This document shows, piece after piece, positions 26,655-35,620 of a stretch of DNA of 64,000 bases. The notes beneath the pieces were generated by a model. It was not told the DNA's origin, made no database searches, and saw nothing but the letters and a program-made list of their open reading frames with translations. This DNA comes from Salinivirga cyanobacteriivorans (GTDB lineage Bacteria; Bacteroidota; Bacteroidia; Bacteroidales; Salinivirgaceae), in NCBI RefSeq assembly GCF_001443605.1, contig NZ_CP013118.1:4365001-4429000 (forward strand), in the 5' to 3' direction. Made by a program: the position numbers and the translations under genes. Within the stretch, counting starts at the first letter, position 1; every line of letters begins with the position of its first letter.

Positions 26655-27185
26655 ATGATGATTGAAAAGAACAAGGTAGTTGAACTTACATACGAACTCA
26701 AAGACCAGACTGCCAATGGTGAAACAATTGAAAAAGTAACAGAAGAGCGTCCATTGACATTCATTTTTGGCGCTGGACTAATGATTCCCAAATTCGAGTC
26801 AAACATCGAAGGCATGAACCCCGGAGATGATTTCGAATTTGAACTTAAAAGTCAGGAAGCTTATGGTTCAAAATCAGAAGAAATGATTATGGACCTTCCA
26901 TTGAATGTTTTCGAGGTAGATGGTAAGGTAAATTATGATATCGTTAAAGAAGGTGCTATGATTCCTATGATGGATAAAGCAGGTAATCGTATTAACGGTG
27001 TTGTACTGGAAATTGGCGATGAAGCAGTAAAAATGGACTTTAATCACCCAATGGCAGGAAGAGATTTGCATTTCAAAGGTAATGTACTGAATGTAAGAGA
27101 AGCTACAGACGAAGAGCTGGCAGCCATTCAGCATAACCATGATGAAGACTGCAGCAGTTGCAATGGAAATTGTAGTGAATGTTAG
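26655..27185 (+). CDS. slyD: SlyD-type FKBP peptidyl-prolyl isomerase
   Basis: This 176-residue protein begins with the SlyD FKBP fold (VVELTYELKD, LTFIFGAGLMIPKFESNIEGM). The IF (insert-in-flap) domain lies at about 65-130. The FKBP closing segment NHPMAGRDLHFKGNVLNVREA and a short metal-binding tail HNHDEDCSSCNGNCSEC follow. SlyD proteins fold proline-limited substrates and bind nickel or other metals through such His/Cys tails. The gene stands alone with its own promoter candidate and a strong terminator. Confidence 0.92.
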   Translation: MMIEKNKVVELTYELKDQTANGETIEKVTEERPLTFIFGAGLMIPKFESNIEGMNPGDDFEFELKSQEAYGSKSEEMIMDLPLNVFEVDGKVNYDIVKEGAMIPMMDKAGNRINGVVLEIGDEAVKMDFNHPMAGRDLHFKGNVLNVREATDEELAAIQHNHDEDCSSCNGNCSEC

Positions 27186-27207
27186 TACTTAAAAATTTAA
27201 GATATAG

Positions 27208-27237
27208 AAAGCGTCTTCGCATGAAGGCGCTTTTTTT
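27208..27237 (+). terminator. Rho-independent terminator after slyD
   Basis: AAAGCGTCTTC, a GCAT loop, then GAAGGCGCTTT form an 11-bp stem (one G-T pair) followed by seven Ts. Confidence 0.9.
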
Positions 27238-27291
27238 ATTGCCTGTAATTTCCTATCATTGTTGTCTGATTTTCGAACTAGCAATAAAAAA

Positions 27292-28602
27292 ATGAAAAGA
27301 AGAAAAATAGCGCTACATTGGCAAATTCTAGGTGGTTTGGCTTTAGGCATAGCTTATGGCTTTCTTGCGTCGGCAGCCGGATGGAAAGGTTTTACACTTG
27401 ATTGGATTAAACCATGGGGAACCATCTTTATTCGAATGCTTAAGCTTATTGCAGTTCCGCTTATCTTCTTTTCTTTGGTGCAGGGCATAGGTAGTTTGCA
27501 AAATATTTCAAAATTGTCGCGTATGGGGCTCAAAACCCTTATGCTCTATGTGGCCTCTACAGTTATTGCCATTACTGTTGGATTGGGTTTGGTTAATCTG
27601 ATTAAACCAGGTTCTGATTTTCCTGAAGATAAAAAAGCCGAATTTCAGGAAATATATGGTGGCGATGCAGCATCGAAAATAAATTTAGCTCATGGCAACG
27701 AAGATGGCCCTTTGAAATTTATTGTAGATATTGTACCAGACAACATTATCGGAGCAGCATCGAGCAATGTGAATATGCTACAGGTAATATTTTTTGCTAT
27801 TTTGTTTGGAATAGCTCTTGTTTTGCTCGAAAGACACAAAGTAGAAACCGTACATAAATTTGTCAGCGGTGTTAATGAAGTAATTATTGCCATGGTTCGG
27901 CTCATTATGAAATTTGCTCCATACGGGGTTTTTGCATTAATGGGCAGCCTCATGGTTGAACTGGCAGGAGATGATCCGGTTTCTTCTATTGGCTTACTCC
28001 AAAGCCTTGGCATGTATGCGCTGGTGGTAATTGCAGGTTTGTTGTTTCTTGTTGTGTTTATATACCCCAGTTTACTCGCCATGTTCACCAAATTAAAATA
28101 TGCACAATTTTTAAAAGGTGTTTTGCCTGCCCAATTACTGGCATTTAGCACAAGCTCCAGTGCTGCAACGTTGCCGGTAACCATGCGACAATGTGAAAAT
28201 GAACTCGGCGTTAGCCGTGAGGTGAGCAGTTTCGTATTACCCGTTGGTGCCACCATCAATATGGATGGAACTAGTCTCTATCAGGCTGTAGCAGCCGTTT
28301 TCATTGCTATCGTTTTTGGTTATGATTTAACCCTTGGCCAACAACTTACAATTATTCTTACTGCTACTTTAGCCTCAATTGGTTCAGCTGCTGTACCCAG
28401 TGCCGGAATCGTAATGCTGGTTATTGTGCTCGAATCCATAGGTATACCAAGTGCGGGTATTGCACTTATTTTTGCTGTAGACAGACCGCTCGATATGTTC
28501 AGAACCGTGGTAAATGTTACCGGCGATTCAACTATTGCTTCTATTGTGGCTGCCAGCGAAAAGAAATTGCATCCGGAAGACCTTGAGCTAAAAAAGGAAT
28601 AA
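27292..28602 (+). CDS. Dicarboxylate/amino acid:cation symporter (DAACS)
   Basis: This is a 436-residue GltP/DctA-family transporter. The hairpin motif is FSTSSSAATLPVT (the family's serine-rich signature), followed by VGATINMDGTSLYQ and SAAVPSAGIVML, with the substrate-binding DRPLDMFRTVVNVTGD near the C-terminus. It imports glutamate, aspartate or C4-dicarboxylates with Na+ or H+. The start is set at ATG 27292 (MKRRKIALHWQ) rather than the upstream in-frame TTG at 27259. Confidence 0.92.
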   Translation: MKRRKIALHWQILGGLALGIAYGFLASAAGWKGFTLDWIKPWGTIFIRMLKLIAVPLIFFSLVQGIGSLQNISKLSRMGLKTLMLYVASTVIAITVGLGLVNLIKPGSDFPEDKKAEFQEIYGGDAASKINLAHGNEDGPLKFIVDIVPDNIIGAASSNVNMLQVIFFAILFGIALVLLERHKVETVHKFVSGVNEVIIAMVRLIMKFAPYGVFALMGSLMVELAGDDPVSSIGLLQSLGMYALVVIAGLLFLVVFIYPSLLAMFTKLKYAQFLKGVLPAQLLAFSTSSSAATLPVTMRQCENELGVSREVSSFVLPVGATINMDGTSLYQAVAAVFIAIVFGYDLTLGQQLTIILTATLASIGSAAVPSAGIVMLVIVLESIGIPSAGIALIFAVDRPLDMFRTVVNVTGDSTIASIVAASEKKLHPEDLELKKE

Positions 28603-28735
28603 TCGAATTTATAACAATTAATCTCCAGTGCTAACAGCTTTGCTTCCTCTTTGCGATTGTAGGGAAGCGCATACTATCTGGCAGATTATTTTCTTATATT
28701 AGTAGTCGAATAATTTTAAATAAAAATGTAAGACC

Positions 28736-29011
28736 ATGTCAAACAAAAGAACCGTAAAAAAGAAAATTAAAGACGAATATCAACGTCTTGAGGAAGATAT
28801 TCTTCATTACATGTCTGTAAATAAAAATCAGGAGCTCACAAAGCCCAAAGCGCAGTTATCAGAATTAAAAGAAGCCCGAAAAAATTTTGTGAGTGAACTG
28901 AATCACGCAGAAAAAGTTACCGGCCAATTTGTAAATGACCTCTTGAAAAAAGTTGTGGATGATGTAGATAAAAGATATAAAGATTTAAAAGCGCTGATAA
29001 GCAAGAAATAG
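28736..29011 (+). CDS. Small charged helical protein of unknown function
   Basis: This 91-residue protein is almost wholly charged, with a predicted helical or coiled-coil character: KKKIKDEYQRLEEDILHYMS and QLSELKEARKNFVSELNHAE, ending DKRYKDLKALISKK. There is no signal peptide or membrane segment. I do not recognise the family. The start follows a 133-bp gap, and the C1 peptidase gene begins 26 bp downstream, so they may share a transcript. Confidence 0.6.
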   Translation: MSNKRTVKKKIKDEYQRLEEDILHYMSVNKNQELTKPKAQLSELKEARKNFVSELNHAEKVTGQFVNDLLKKVVDDVDKRYKDLKALISKK

Positions 29012-29037
29012 CAGGTTTAGAAAAGCAAATATTAATT

Positions 29038-30228
29038 ATGCGTTTTGTAACTGTTTTAGTTGGTTTTTTTATTGTTTTCAATGCTTATGGTCAGCAGAAG
29101 GCGGTTAAAGTCGGTGGATATGAATTAAAACCCATAGTCGATTTGCCGGCTACACCCATAAAGGACCAACACAGGTCTGGTACCTGCTGGAGTTTTAGTG
29201 GTATTTCATTTCTTGAAAGCGAAGTGCTTCGTATGAAAAATATTGAGGCTGATTTGGCTGAAATGTGGCTAGTTCGCCACGATTACCACGAGCGTGCTCT
29301 GGATTATGTGCGTTTTCATGGAGCCATAAGTTTTGGTCCGGGTGCAGAATCCAACGATGTGATGGATATGATTAAACTATATGGTATTGTACCTGAGCAG
29401 GCATACCCAGGGCTTAATTATGGTACCGAAAGTCATGTGCATGGCGAAATGGATAATGTCCTCGATGCCATTGTGAATGCTGTAATTGAAAACAAAAATC
29501 GTAAATTGAGTGCCGCCTGGATAAAGGCTTTCGATAATGTTTTAGACGCCTATTTGGGGAAAAAACCGGCTCAGTTTCAATGGAAAGGAGAGGAGTATAC
29601 CCCGAAATCTTTCCAGGAAGAACTGGCTATTGTTCCTGCTGACTATGTGGAGCTTTCGTCATTTACACATCACCCTTTTTATACGAAGTTTATTATGGAA
29701 GTGCCAGATAACTGGGCATTTGGAGATGTTTATAATGTGAAGCTTGTTGAATTTTTTAATCAGGCCATTTTTGCTTTAGATAATGGATATACACTTCTTT
29801 GGGGATCGGATGTCAGCGAAGAGGGTTTCTCTAACCGCAATGCAATAGCACTTGTCCCGGTTAGTGAAATAGTAGAGTTAAGTGGGAGTGAGCGGGAGAA
29901 ATGGGCTTCAATGAGTGATTCGGAAAGAAACGAACGGTTCTATAATTTTTCAGAGCCCATCCCCGAGAAGCAAATTACCCAGGAAATACGTCAAAAAGCT
30001 TTTAATGATTATCGCACGCAGGATGATCACGGAATGCACATTGTTGGCTATTGCAAAGATGAAACAGGCAAGTTTTTTTTCAAAGTAAAAAATACCTGGG
30101 GAGAATCGAACGATCAGGGTGGTTACTTTTATGCTTCAACGGCCTTTTTTAAGTACAAGTCGCTGAGCATAATGTTGCATAAGGATGCTTTGATGCCGGT
30201 CCTAAAAGATAAACTCAAAGTAGAGTAG
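29038..30228 (+). CDS. C1-family cysteine peptidase (bleomycin hydrolase/PepC-like), exported
   Basis: This 396-residue papain-like peptidase has a signal peptide (VLVGFFIVFNAYGQQ). The catalytic Cys is C50 in DQHRSGTCWSFSG, His is H334 in GMHIVGY, and Asn is N352 in KVKNTWGESND. The wide spacing and the ALVP/SWAF-type insertions resemble the PepC/bleomycin hydrolase group. That group is normally cytosolic, whereas this copy carries an export signal, as is common in Bacteroidota. It probably trims peptides in the periplasm. Confidence 0.88.
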   Translation: MRFVTVLVGFFIVFNAYGQQKAVKVGGYELKPIVDLPATPIKDQHRSGTCWSFSGISFLESEVLRMKNIEADLAEMWLVRHDYHERALDYVRFHGAISFGPGAESNDVMDMIKLYGIVPEQAYPGLNYGTESHVHGEMDNVLDAIVNAVIENKNRKLSAAWIKAFDNVLDAYLGKKPAQFQWKGEEYTPKSFQEELAIVPADYVELSSFTHHPFYTKFIMEVPDNWAFGDVYNVKLVEFFNQAIFALDNGYTLLWGSDVSEEGFSNRNAIALVPVSEIVELSGSEREKWASMSDSERNERFYNFSEPIPEKQITQEIRQKAFNDYRTQDDHGMHIVGYCKDETGKFFFKVKNTWGESNDQGGYFYASTAFFKYKSLSIMLHKDALMPVLKDKLKVE

Positions 30229-30248
30229 TTTTGTAAAATACAATAATG

Positions 30249-30277
30249 CGCCAGGGATTTAACACCTGGCGTTTTTT
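30249..30277. terminator. Terminator between convergent genes
   Basis: CGCCAGG (30249-30255) and CCTGGCG (30265-30271) form a perfect 7-bp stem followed by six Ts on the plus strand. An ATTATT tail on the minus strand could let it serve the opposing DJ-1 gene as well. Confidence 0.85.
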
Positions 30278-30289
30278 CAACCTGAATTG

Positions 30290-30883
30290 TTAATTATTTT
30301 TAGGCTTAAACCCCATAATTTCCCTTATATGCTGGGTATTGTTTTTTGAGGTAAGCAATTCCAGTAATAGAAATGCCACATCAATGGCTGTTGACGGATT
30401 CCATGAAGTAATAACATTGAGGTCCGTAACAACGGGCTCGTTAATTACATTTGCTCCATAACTTTTGAGGGTTTGTTGCCTCACTTTTCCTACTTTATAG
30501 GTGGTGGCCTCCCTGTTTTTTAGTATTCCGCTTTTGCCAATTGGCAGTGAGCCTACACATACTGAAGCTATAGTTTTATTTTGTTCATTGAACTTGCGAA
30601 TTAAACTCACAAATTGCTCACTGTAAGCATCCTCATAGTAGTTATACTCTTCAAATCCACCGGGAACTGCCAATGCATCAAACGAACCCACATCAATTTC
30701 TTCAATCAGATAATCGACAACAACTTTTTGGTTAAATGTGGTTTTTATTTCTTTTTGCATACCACATGTAAACAACCGGGTGGAGCCATCACCATCAATG
30801 AGGTTCCAACCTATTACATCAATAAAAGCACTGGCTTCGTAGGTCTCAAAGCCATTTGCCAATAATAAAAGTACTTTTTTCAT
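30290..30883 (-). CDS. DJ-1/PfpI-family protein
   Basis: This 197-residue protein has the class I glutamine-amidotransferase-like fold: KKVLLLLANGFETYEAS with the conserved Glu, DALAVPGGFEEYNYY, and the nucleophile elbow IASVCVGSLPIG with C109. Members include chaperones, glyoxalases and deglycases, and the exact activity is not predictable here. It is a single gene, convergent with the C1 peptidase. Confidence 0.85.
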   Translation of the reverse strand: MKKVLLLLANGFETYEASAFIDVIGWNLIDGDGSTRLFTCGMQKEIKTTFNQKVVVDYLIEEIDVGSFDALAVPGGFEEYNYYEDAYSEQFVSLIRKFNEQNKTIASVCVGSLPIGKSGILKNREATTYKVGKVRQQTLKSYGANVINEPVVTDLNVITSWNPSTAIDVAFLLLELLTSKNNTQHIREIMGFKPKNN

Positions 30884-31014
30884 ATGCCAGAGGTGCTGAA
30901 ATTTGAATTCAAAGCTAGCTTAATATTTTGTTTATCATTAATTATTGTAAGGAAGTTTACTCTTTAGATGTTCTTAAAATCTACTTTGCATTAAAAAAAC
31001 CAAATAATAAACGG

Positions 31015-31965
31015 CTAATCCTCCCGCCAATTAAACTCAGCTTTCCTCAATCTGTCCATTATGGCAATTCCAATTCCTGTCTCTTCGACGGGTTCGGCAA
31101 TAATGGTTTCAATATCATTATCATCTTCGAAAGTGTGCATCGCTTCAAACATATTGACAGCATAATCTTTCAGGTCTTTCTTATCTGAAACCCTGATTAC
31201 CTTTGCGTATGCTTTTTCCAATTCTCCCGAAAACGATATTAAACCAGCCTTTGATAGATTTGTGTTAGATGATTTTGCATCTGCAATCAAGAGTTTTTTT
31301 CGGGGGCTGTAATGCGATTTTAGCATGCCCGGGGCAGACAGGCTTTCAATTTTTGATTTTGCATCGTGGGGAATTATGGTTTCAAGGTCTTCTTTTGTAA
31401 TAATTCCGTTTCTAAGGATCTGGAAACCCTTATCTGTTAGTCTGATTATGGTAGATTCAATTCCTACTGTGGTTTTTCCGCCATCGAGAATGTAATCTAC
31501 ACCCGGGAGTTGTTTTTTTACATGCAGTGCCGTAGTCGGACTTATTCGTCCGAATTTATTTGCACTTGGAGCAGCTATCGGGCAATTTGATGTGCGTATG
31601 AGATCGAGTGCAATGTCGTTTCCCGGCATGCGTATTCCAACTGTAGGTAAACCTGATGTAACAAGATCGGGAATAATATCGCTTTTAGGCAAAACAATAG
31701 TAAGTGGACCAGGCCAAAATTTTTCTGCCAACTTATATATTCGTTCGTCGTTTTCTTTAACAAGCTGTTCTAATTGATTCAGGTTGCCAATATGTACAAT
31801 TAATGGATCGAACGATGGGCGTTCTTTGGCTTCAAATATTTTGGCCACGGCCAATGGATCTAACGCATTTGCACCTAACCCGTATACGGTCTCGGTTGGG
31901 AAGGCCACAAGATTTCCTTCTTGAATATGTTTAGCTGCTATATTGATATCGTTTATGATGCTCAT
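31015..31965 (-). CDS. tsaC: Threonylcarbamoyl-AMP synthase (Sua5/YwlC type)
   Basis: This protein of about 316 residues has a YrdC domain: GNLVAFPTETVYGLGANALD, KERPSFDPLIVHI, FWPGPLTIVLPK, VGIRMPGNDIAL and CPIAAPSANKFGRISPT. A C-terminal Sua5 domain follows (SAPGMLKSHYSPRKKLLI). It makes threonylcarbamoyl-AMP for t6A37 modification of ANN-decoding tRNAs. The start is set at 31965 (MSIINDINIAAK) because the extra 26 residues from 32043 do not belong to the fold. Confidence 0.92.
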   Translation of the reverse strand: MSIINDINIAAKHIQEGNLVAFPTETVYGLGANALDPLAVAKIFEAKERPSFDPLIVHIGNLNQLEQLVKENDERIYKLAEKFWPGPLTIVLPKSDIIPDLVTSGLPTVGIRMPGNDIALDLIRTSNCPIAAPSANKFGRISPTTALHVKKQLPGVDYILDGGKTTVGIESTIIRLTDKGFQILRNGIITKEDLETIIPHDAKSKIESLSAPGMLKSHYSPRKKLLIADAKSSNTNLSKAGLISFSGELEKAYAKVIRVSDKKDLKDYAVNMFEAMHTFEDDNDIETIIAEPVEETGIGIAIMDRLRKAEFNWRED

Positions 31966-32043
31966 TTTTTTATGCAAAATTGATATGAGAATATGGTTTG
32001 TTACACCTGGTTTGATTACAAAATTAATACCCTTTCGATGCAT

Positions 32044-32497
32044 TAATGCGAATTTTTCCTGGTTTTTTAATATAGCAATGGATTAATTGAAAAATATTGC
32101 AACTGCAATCTATACCCGGATGATAGATAAAGCTAATTGCATTCTTTTAGCATAAATATGACTCAAACAATTTAACTGAAAATGCTAAACCAAAAAATAG
32201 AGATTCAATTCTATAAAATAAACAGGTTTGTGAGATTAAGCTTTACTCTTTTCGCAATTTTCCATAGAAAGGGTAAGATTATACTCTATCTCAAGTATTA
32301 GGTGTCGTCTATAGGTGTGAATAAATCTTCACTATCAAATATTCGGCGAAACTGAATCTTTTAATCTTTTTCTTGAACTTTTGTGCTTTTTGGGAAAGGC
32401 TAACATAGAACCGCATGATGTAAAATATTCTTTTCTGCTTATATGTTTAATGATTATTTTAACTATGCTTGTCTGATCAGGTTTCTTCTTATTCTGA
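32044..32497. other. Gene-free AT-rich stretch before the cassette array
   Basis: I see no supported gene here. A 75-codon minus-strand frame at 32335-32562 runs into the first array repeat and has no family features. The region may be the decayed end of the array. Confidence 0.5.
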
Positions 32498-32790
32498 CTA
32501 ACGCATGCGGCTGGTGAAAGTTTGATTACTTGTAATGTCCTCGAAATCTGCTCCGTAGCCAAAAACTTTGTTTTACAATATTAATAAAATTACCCGTCAA
32601 TCTTTAGCTCGCAGCCTGTCCCGATAAAATCGGGAAGCGCCATTAAAAATAAACATTAATGAGAACAAAACGAAGTTTTAACTTCGTTGAGTTCATCGCC
32701 TAACGGCGATTCGGTTGGCGATGTAAAAAAAGAACCTCTCTTGCTCGCAATTTCGCAGCTCCGTATGCTCTAATGCTGCGGTTACCTGCT
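32498..32790 (-). repeat. attC-like palindromic repeat 1
   Basis: The outer cores are AAC at 32500-32502 and GTT at 32781-32783, read on the plus strand. The repeat contains the shared inner palindrome GCCAAAAACTTTGTTTTAC with later complementary AACGAAGTTTTAACTTCGTT, and a TCCCGATAAAATCGGGA hairpin. It is about 290 bp long and most similar to repeat 2. It lies immediately after the HepT/MntA genes on their strand, the position of an attC site in an integron cassette. Confidence 0.65.
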
Positions 32791-32794
32791 GGCC

Positions 32795-33130
32795 TTATTC
32801 TTCAAGAAGTTTTTCAATTTCTATTTTCAGTTTGGGTAAATGATTTGAAATAATCCCCCAAATCACCACGTCGTCAACTTTATCGTAACCATGGATCACC
32901 CAATTCCTAGTATCTACAATTGCTCGCGCGTTATCAATTTGAATTGTCGAGTCTAACTTTAAAATTCGATTTATCGCTTCACCAATAATCTCAAGTTCAC
33001 GTTCAATTCCTCGTCGCAACAATTTATTCTGTTGATATTCAAAAAAATCACGTTTGTCGCCAAGATATTCGTAAATCGAGTCAACAGATTCCTTGATGTC
33101 ATAAAGGTATTTCTTAATCTCAAGCTTCAT
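32795..33130 (-). CDS. hepT: HepT-family toxin RNase (cassette 1)
   Basis: This 111-residue HEPN-fold protein has the active-site motif R75-N-W-V-I-H80-G-Y82 (Rx4HxY). HepT toxins cleave RNA and are neutralised by the MntA nucleotidyltransferase, which AMPylates the Tyr of this motif. The mntA gene precedes it and overlaps by 11 bp. The pair is the sole content of the module between repeats 1 and 2. Confidence 0.88.
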   Translation of the reverse strand: MKLEIKKYLYDIKESVDSIYEYLGDKRDFFEYQQNKLLRRGIERELEIIGEAINRILKLDSTIQIDNARAIVDTRNWVIHGYDKVDDVVIWGIISNHLPKLKIEIEKLLEE

Positions 33131-33428
33131 AAATCAAGGTTTTTGATTCGTTTAATTTTTGTATAAAATATGGATTTTTTAACGATCGTTCGGTCACAAT
33201 ATCAATATCACGTTTAAAAAGATCTCTAAGTTGATAATGTAAAGCAAGATAGTTATTTGCGTATTCCTCTGGAGTCAATTTGTCGTCAAAAGAAATCAAA
33301 AAGTCAATATCACTCTGTGGGGTGAATTTTCCTGATATCGCAGAACCAAATGCATACAACCTTGTCACACCGAATGTGGTACAAATTGATTTCAGGTCGT
33401 CTAATTTATTTTTAAGAATTGGTTGCAT
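33120..33428 (-). CDS. mntA: MntA-family antitoxin nucleotidyltransferase (cassette 1)
   Basis: This 102-residue minimal nucleotidyltransferase has G28-S29 followed by the metal-binding D40-I-D42 (GSx10DxD). It probably AMPylates and silences the HepT toxin encoded next to it. The start lies about 60 bp after the neighbouring attC-like repeat, the usual distance in integron cassettes. It is the first gene of its two-gene module. Confidence 0.87.
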   Translation of the reverse strand: MQPILKNKLDDLKSICTTFGVTRLYAFGSAISGKFTPQSDIDFLISFDDKLTPEEYANNYLALHYQLRDLFKRDIDIVTERSLKNPYFIQKLNESKTLIYEA

Positions 33429-33488
33429 ATCGTCTTTTTTACAAAGTTACAATTTTTTAAGGACTTTAAATCCCTCTGTGGCTAGCAG

Positions 33489-33777
33489 GTAACGTTGTGG
33501 CTGGTGAAAGTTTTGTTTACTTGTAAAATCCTCAAAATATGATCCGTAGCCAAAAACTTTGTTTTACAATATTAATCAAATTAACCGTCAACCTTTAGCT
33601 CGCAGCCTGTCCCGATAAAATCGGGAAGCGCCATTAAAAATAAACATTAATGCGAGCAAAACGAAGTTTTAACTTCGTTGAGCTCATCGCCTAATGGCGA
33701 TTCGGTTGGCGGTGTGAAAAAAGAACCTCTGCTGCTCGCAACTATGCGGCTCCGTATGCTCTAACGCCGCGGTTAAG
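33489..33777 (-). repeat. attC-like palindromic repeat 2
   Basis: The cores are AAC 33491-33493 and GTT 33772-33774. On the cassette strand its first core reads ACTTAAC, an exact match to the attC consensus RYYYAAC. It shares most of its length with repeat 1, including the TCCCGATAAAATCGGGA hairpin. It is not interrupted by an intron and is the best template for the intact site. Confidence 0.68.
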
Positions 33778-33785
33778 TGGCGTAA

Positions 33786-34091
33786 TTATTTATTATTTAG
33801 CCTTTTATGATTTTGTCGATTATCAAAAAGTGTAACAATTCTAATCTCGTCGTTATCTAGAAGATAATAAATCGTAGTCTGCTTGCTCAATACAGTTTTT
33901 CTAAGTCTATTCGATGTCGGGCTTGTTGGGAAAAGTTCAGGATTTGTTTGAATCATGTTTAGCTGTCTGTCTAAAAGTTTAGCGAAATTTTTAATCTCTC
34001 TTTCAGTCCAGCGATGCTCAAGGTAATCAATAATATCGGCCAAATTTGTCAGTGCTTCGTCAGTCCAAATTATTTTATAAGTACTTTCCAT
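33786..34091 (-). CDS. RelE/ParE-superfamily toxin (cassette 2)
   Basis: This protein of about 101 residues runs from the ATG at 34091 (MESTYKIIWTDEALTNLADI) and has the RelE/ParE fold: YLEHRWTEREIKNFAKLLDRQ, TSNRLRKTVLSKQTTIYYLL and a final RIVTLFDNRQNHKRL. It is probably a ribosome-dependent mRNA interferase or gyrase poison. The longer start at 34112 is rejected because 34091 gives the family N-terminus and a 17-bp overlap with the antitoxin gene. Confidence 0.85.
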   Translation of the reverse strand: MESTYKIIWTDEALTNLADIIDYLEHRWTEREIKNFAKLLDRQLNMIQTNPELFPTSPTSNRLRKTVLSKQTTIYYLLDNDEIRIVTLFDNRQNHKRLNNK

Positions 34092-34308
34092 AAATCTGTT
34101 TGGCTGAGTCATGTGAATTTAATCGTCCTTCTTTGATATCTTGCAATCCGCGATTTATCGATGCAAGTTCTTCGTCATTTAAATCGGCATACCAATCTTT
34201 TGATTTGGCATAATTCTCTTTAATTGACCGAAGTTTTTCGATCACAGAAGAGTCGTTTAGTTTAGAAATCCACTCGATTAAATCCAATTTTTGGCTTTGT
34301 ATATTCAT
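34075..34308 (-). CDS. Antitoxin of the RelE-type pair (cassette 2)
   Basis: This 77-residue protein has the layout of addiction-module antitoxins: an N-terminal helix pair (KLDLIEWISKLNDSSVIEKL) and an acidic C-terminus DLNDEELASINRGLQDIKEGR that would wrap the toxin. It is upstream of and overlaps the toxin gene by 17 bp. The start codon lies about 90 bp from the adjoining attC-like repeat. Confidence 0.8.
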   Translation of the reverse strand: MNIQSQKLDLIEWISKLNDSSVIEKLRSIKENYAKSKDWYADLNDEELASINRGLQDIKEGRLNSHDSAKQIYGKYL

Positions 34309-34393
34309 TGTTTACACTTTTATGCGAAAATACTAAATATTATACGAAAAGGGAAATAAGAATGTTTAGCTTTTGCAACGGATTTTATGCCAC

Positions 34394-35321
34394 TTAACGT
34401 ACGCGGTTATGAAGCGAAGGCTTTACTTGAAAAGACCGTTCAAACTTCACAGAGCCAAAAACTTTGTTTTACAAATGTACATCTTTAAACGTCAAAACGA
34501 AGTTTTGGCGGTGTTTAAATAAAACCCCAAACCCATAAAAACGCACGTACTGCCTTTGCTTTATGAACCGCTGTGTGTGCCCTGCATGAGCATGCAGCAC
34601 ACACTCGACCGAAAGCAATTGAAAAAGCCGAAATATGCAAATAAATTTTCAATATGCCATGGTCGAGTGGTGTTATTTTAGTCCAAAGGGTGTAAATCCT
34701 TTATCGGCAAGCTGATAAATAAGCATGAGCCGATTAGTAAGACGCAAGGTGGTTCAGAGCGATCTGAGCACTGAAGGAAGCGAAACTGCAAAGACCTGTA
34801 CTGACGCACAGGAAGTGCATACAGAGGCAGGAAAAGGAGGGTTAGCAATCACAGCTTTGCAAAGCCTGAAATCAGCATTCTTTTCCTGTAGATGCAACAG
34901 GAATAGGTCGAAGGACGATGTTCTTACCAGGGGAGGTCTTGGACTAGATTCGGTATTTCTATACACCAAGAAGTCAGCCGAAGCCGTAGTAACCAGTGGT
35001 AACGAGCCAAACCCTTAATGATAGACAGGTAAGTTTGGAGGCCTCACAAGCCGGCGAAGGGCTGAACTTTAAATCGTTGCAAATTCGCGTAGGAGGTCTA
35101 TGCACTGCAAGGTGAATACCAGCCGCGGGAAAGCGTAACAGGAAACACTACACGCTGTTTAGCTTCGCTGAACTCGTCCTTCGTCCTCGGTTCCCATGGT
35201 TTAGAGAACCGCCGTATACGTGATCCGTACGTACGGCGGTACTTCGACAGGCTCAGCAGAACTGTGAGAGGTGCTCCGGTGGGCTGTTTTAGCTCACCGG
35301 CCATCTACTCGATTGCCAACT
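34394..35321 (-). repeat. attC-like repeat 3, interrupted by intron A
   Basis: The left core AAC is at 34396-34398. The right core GT at 34573-34574 is split by a 739-bp intron from its final T at 35314. Outer arms: GCGGTTATGAAGCGAAGGC at 34402-34420 and its near complement in GCCTTTGCTTTATGAACCGC, just before the intron. The inner palindrome AGCCAAAAACTTTGTTTTAC with later GTCAAAACGAAGTTTTGGC is present. Without the intron it is about 180 bp. Confidence 0.68.
34575..35313 (+). mobile_element. Group II intron A, ORF-less 739-bp form
   Basis: It begins GTGTGCCCTGC (group II 5' consensus GTGYG). It contains a domain V-like hairpin ACCGCCGTATACG...CGTACGGCGGT near 35210-35243 and ends in a domain VI hairpin with CATCTACTCGAT. 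It matches the full-length introns C and E except that everything from GGAAACA (before the RT start) to CTACACGC (RT 3' end) is missing. It sits in the GT|T core of attC-like repeat 3, antisense to the cassette genes. Confidence 0.8.
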
Positions 35322-35326
35322 GTAAT

Positions 35327-35620
35327 CTAAACATTTAATGCATTGTCAAGATCTTGTTGACCTACTATCGCCATAATTTCAACTATGTCGTCATTTACTT
35401 TGAAATAAATTGTGTCAGAACCACAAACACATCGTCTGTATCCATGTTTAATATAGTCAACTGATTCAAAAGCAAATGGTCGGTCCGCTATAATTTCAAA
35501 ATAGTCAAAAAAGGTGTCAAAATATTTATCAGCTTGAGTCAACCCGAATCGTTTAATTCCGAATTGATGAATCCTAATCAAATCCTCCTTGGCAACATTA
35601 CTTAATTTGTACTTAGTCAT
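35327..35620 (-). CDS. parE: ParE-family toxin (cassette 3)
   Basis: This 97-residue protein runs from ATG 35620 (MTKYKLSNVAKEDLIRIHQF), a ParE/RelE fold with KYFDTFFDYFEIIADRP, GYRRCVCGSDTIYFKV and a final VEIMAIVGQQDLDNAL. ParE toxins target gyrase. The start overlaps the antitoxin stop (ATGACTAA), indicating translational coupling. The longer start at 35677 lies within the antitoxin gene and is rejected. Confidence 0.87.
   Translation of the reverse strand: MTKYKLSNVAKEDLIRIHQFGIKRFGLTQADKYFDTFFDYFEIIADRPFAFESVDYIKHGYRRCVCGSDTIYFKVNDDIVEIMAIVGQQDLDNALNV

Noticed and set aside
28632-28675. Weak hairpin GCTTCC/GGAAGC after the DAACS gene
   Set aside because: Six-bp stem with a long loop and no T run; not strong enough to call a terminator.
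32335-32562. 75-codon minus-strand frame left of the array
   Set aside because: It begins inside attC-like repeat 1, has no recognisable domain and is probably chance.
34725-35018. 97-codon plus-strand frame repeated in all five introns (also at 36241, 41773, 44735, 46940) with antisense 71-codon frames
   Set aside because: It lies in the structured RNA domains I-IV of the intron, is conserved as RNA and has no protein features.
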